DNA from: Acidobacteriota bacterium
Lineage (GTDB): Bacteria > Acidobacteriota > Aminicenantia > UBA2199
Reading direction: 5' to 3'
DNA: 6,138 bases
NCBI GenBank assembly: GCA_021817755.1
Contig: JAKAGC010000262.1
Coordinates: 1 to 6,138, forward strand
The notes beneath the pieces are model-generated. The model was not told the origin of the DNA and searched no databases. It saw only the letters and a program-made list of their open reading frames with translations. Made by a program: the position numbers and the translations under genes. Of this stretch, positions 6,071-6,138 are shown in pieces. Within the stretch, counting starts at the first letter, position 1. Every line of letters starts with the position of its first letter.

Positions 6071-6138
6071 ATGAAAAAGATTCTGAGTGTCTTAGTTATT
6101 GTTTTCATGTTAGTTAGTATTGGCTGTTCAAAAGGAGC
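6071..6138 (+). CDS. Probable lipoprotein, 5' end only
   Basis: Only the first 22 complete codons are in the window; the gene runs off the right edge. The start is secure: ATG at 6071 with AAGGAG (6059-6064) six bases upstream. The peptide begins MKKI, has a hydrophobic stretch to residue 18, and then reads VSIGC-SKG. This is a type II (lipoprotein) signal peptide with C19 as the likely lipidated residue. The lipobox has Ser rather than the usual Leu at -3, so it is slightly atypical. The mature domain is not visible and no function can be assigned. A substrate-binding lipoprotein of a transporter would fit the neighbourhood but is speculation. Confidence 0.75.
   Translation, partial: MKKILSVLVIVFMLVSIGCSKG

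Overview
The window holds a compact nucleoside-salvage locus from an AT-rich bacterium (I judge well under 40% G+C by eye), followed by envelope-related genes. The organism probably has an outer membrane: one gene encodes a predicted secreted beta-barrel ending in phenylalanine, and the last, truncated gene begins with a lipoprotein-type signal peptide. Start sites follow ordinary bacterial rules (AAGGAG/GGAG Shine-Dalgarno, ATG). I cannot name the phylum. A spirochaete or another deep-branching Gram-negative lineage is possible, but this is a guess.

Left arm (minus strand, 14-2092): phosphopentomutase (deoB) is followed, 72 bases downstream, by a trimeric-type purine nucleoside phosphorylase (PNP). 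Right arm (plus strand, 2435-4231): cytidine deaminase (cdd) is followed, 42 bases downstream, by a pyrimidine-nucleoside/thymidine phosphorylase (pdp). The two arms diverge from a 342-base non-coding region. That region carries candidate promoters for each side, a 12-bp perfect palindrome beside the cdd -10 element, an A7T7 tract and a small inverted repeat. Together the enzymes deaminate cytidine to uridine, split purine and pyrimidine nucleosides with phosphate into free base plus (deoxy)ribose-1-phosphate, and isomerise the sugar phosphate to (deoxy)ribose-5-phosphate for central metabolism or PRPP synthesis. No deoxyribose-phosphate aldolase (deoC), transporter or regulator of the pathway is visible here.

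Right part (4334-6138): on the same strand as cdd-pdp lie a TorF/Gcw_chp-like outer-membrane beta-barrel protein, a HAD-superfamily phosphatase of the SerB-like kind, and the first 22 complete codons of a probable lipoprotein cut by the window edge. The last two have plausible promoters of their own, so a shared role with nucleoside salvage is only an inference from position.

The core enzymes are well-known families with intact catalytic residues. I see no mobile element, CRISPR array, RNA gene or evident novel system. The less explained parts are the divergent control region, the function of the beta-barrel protein and the substrate of the HAD phosphatase.
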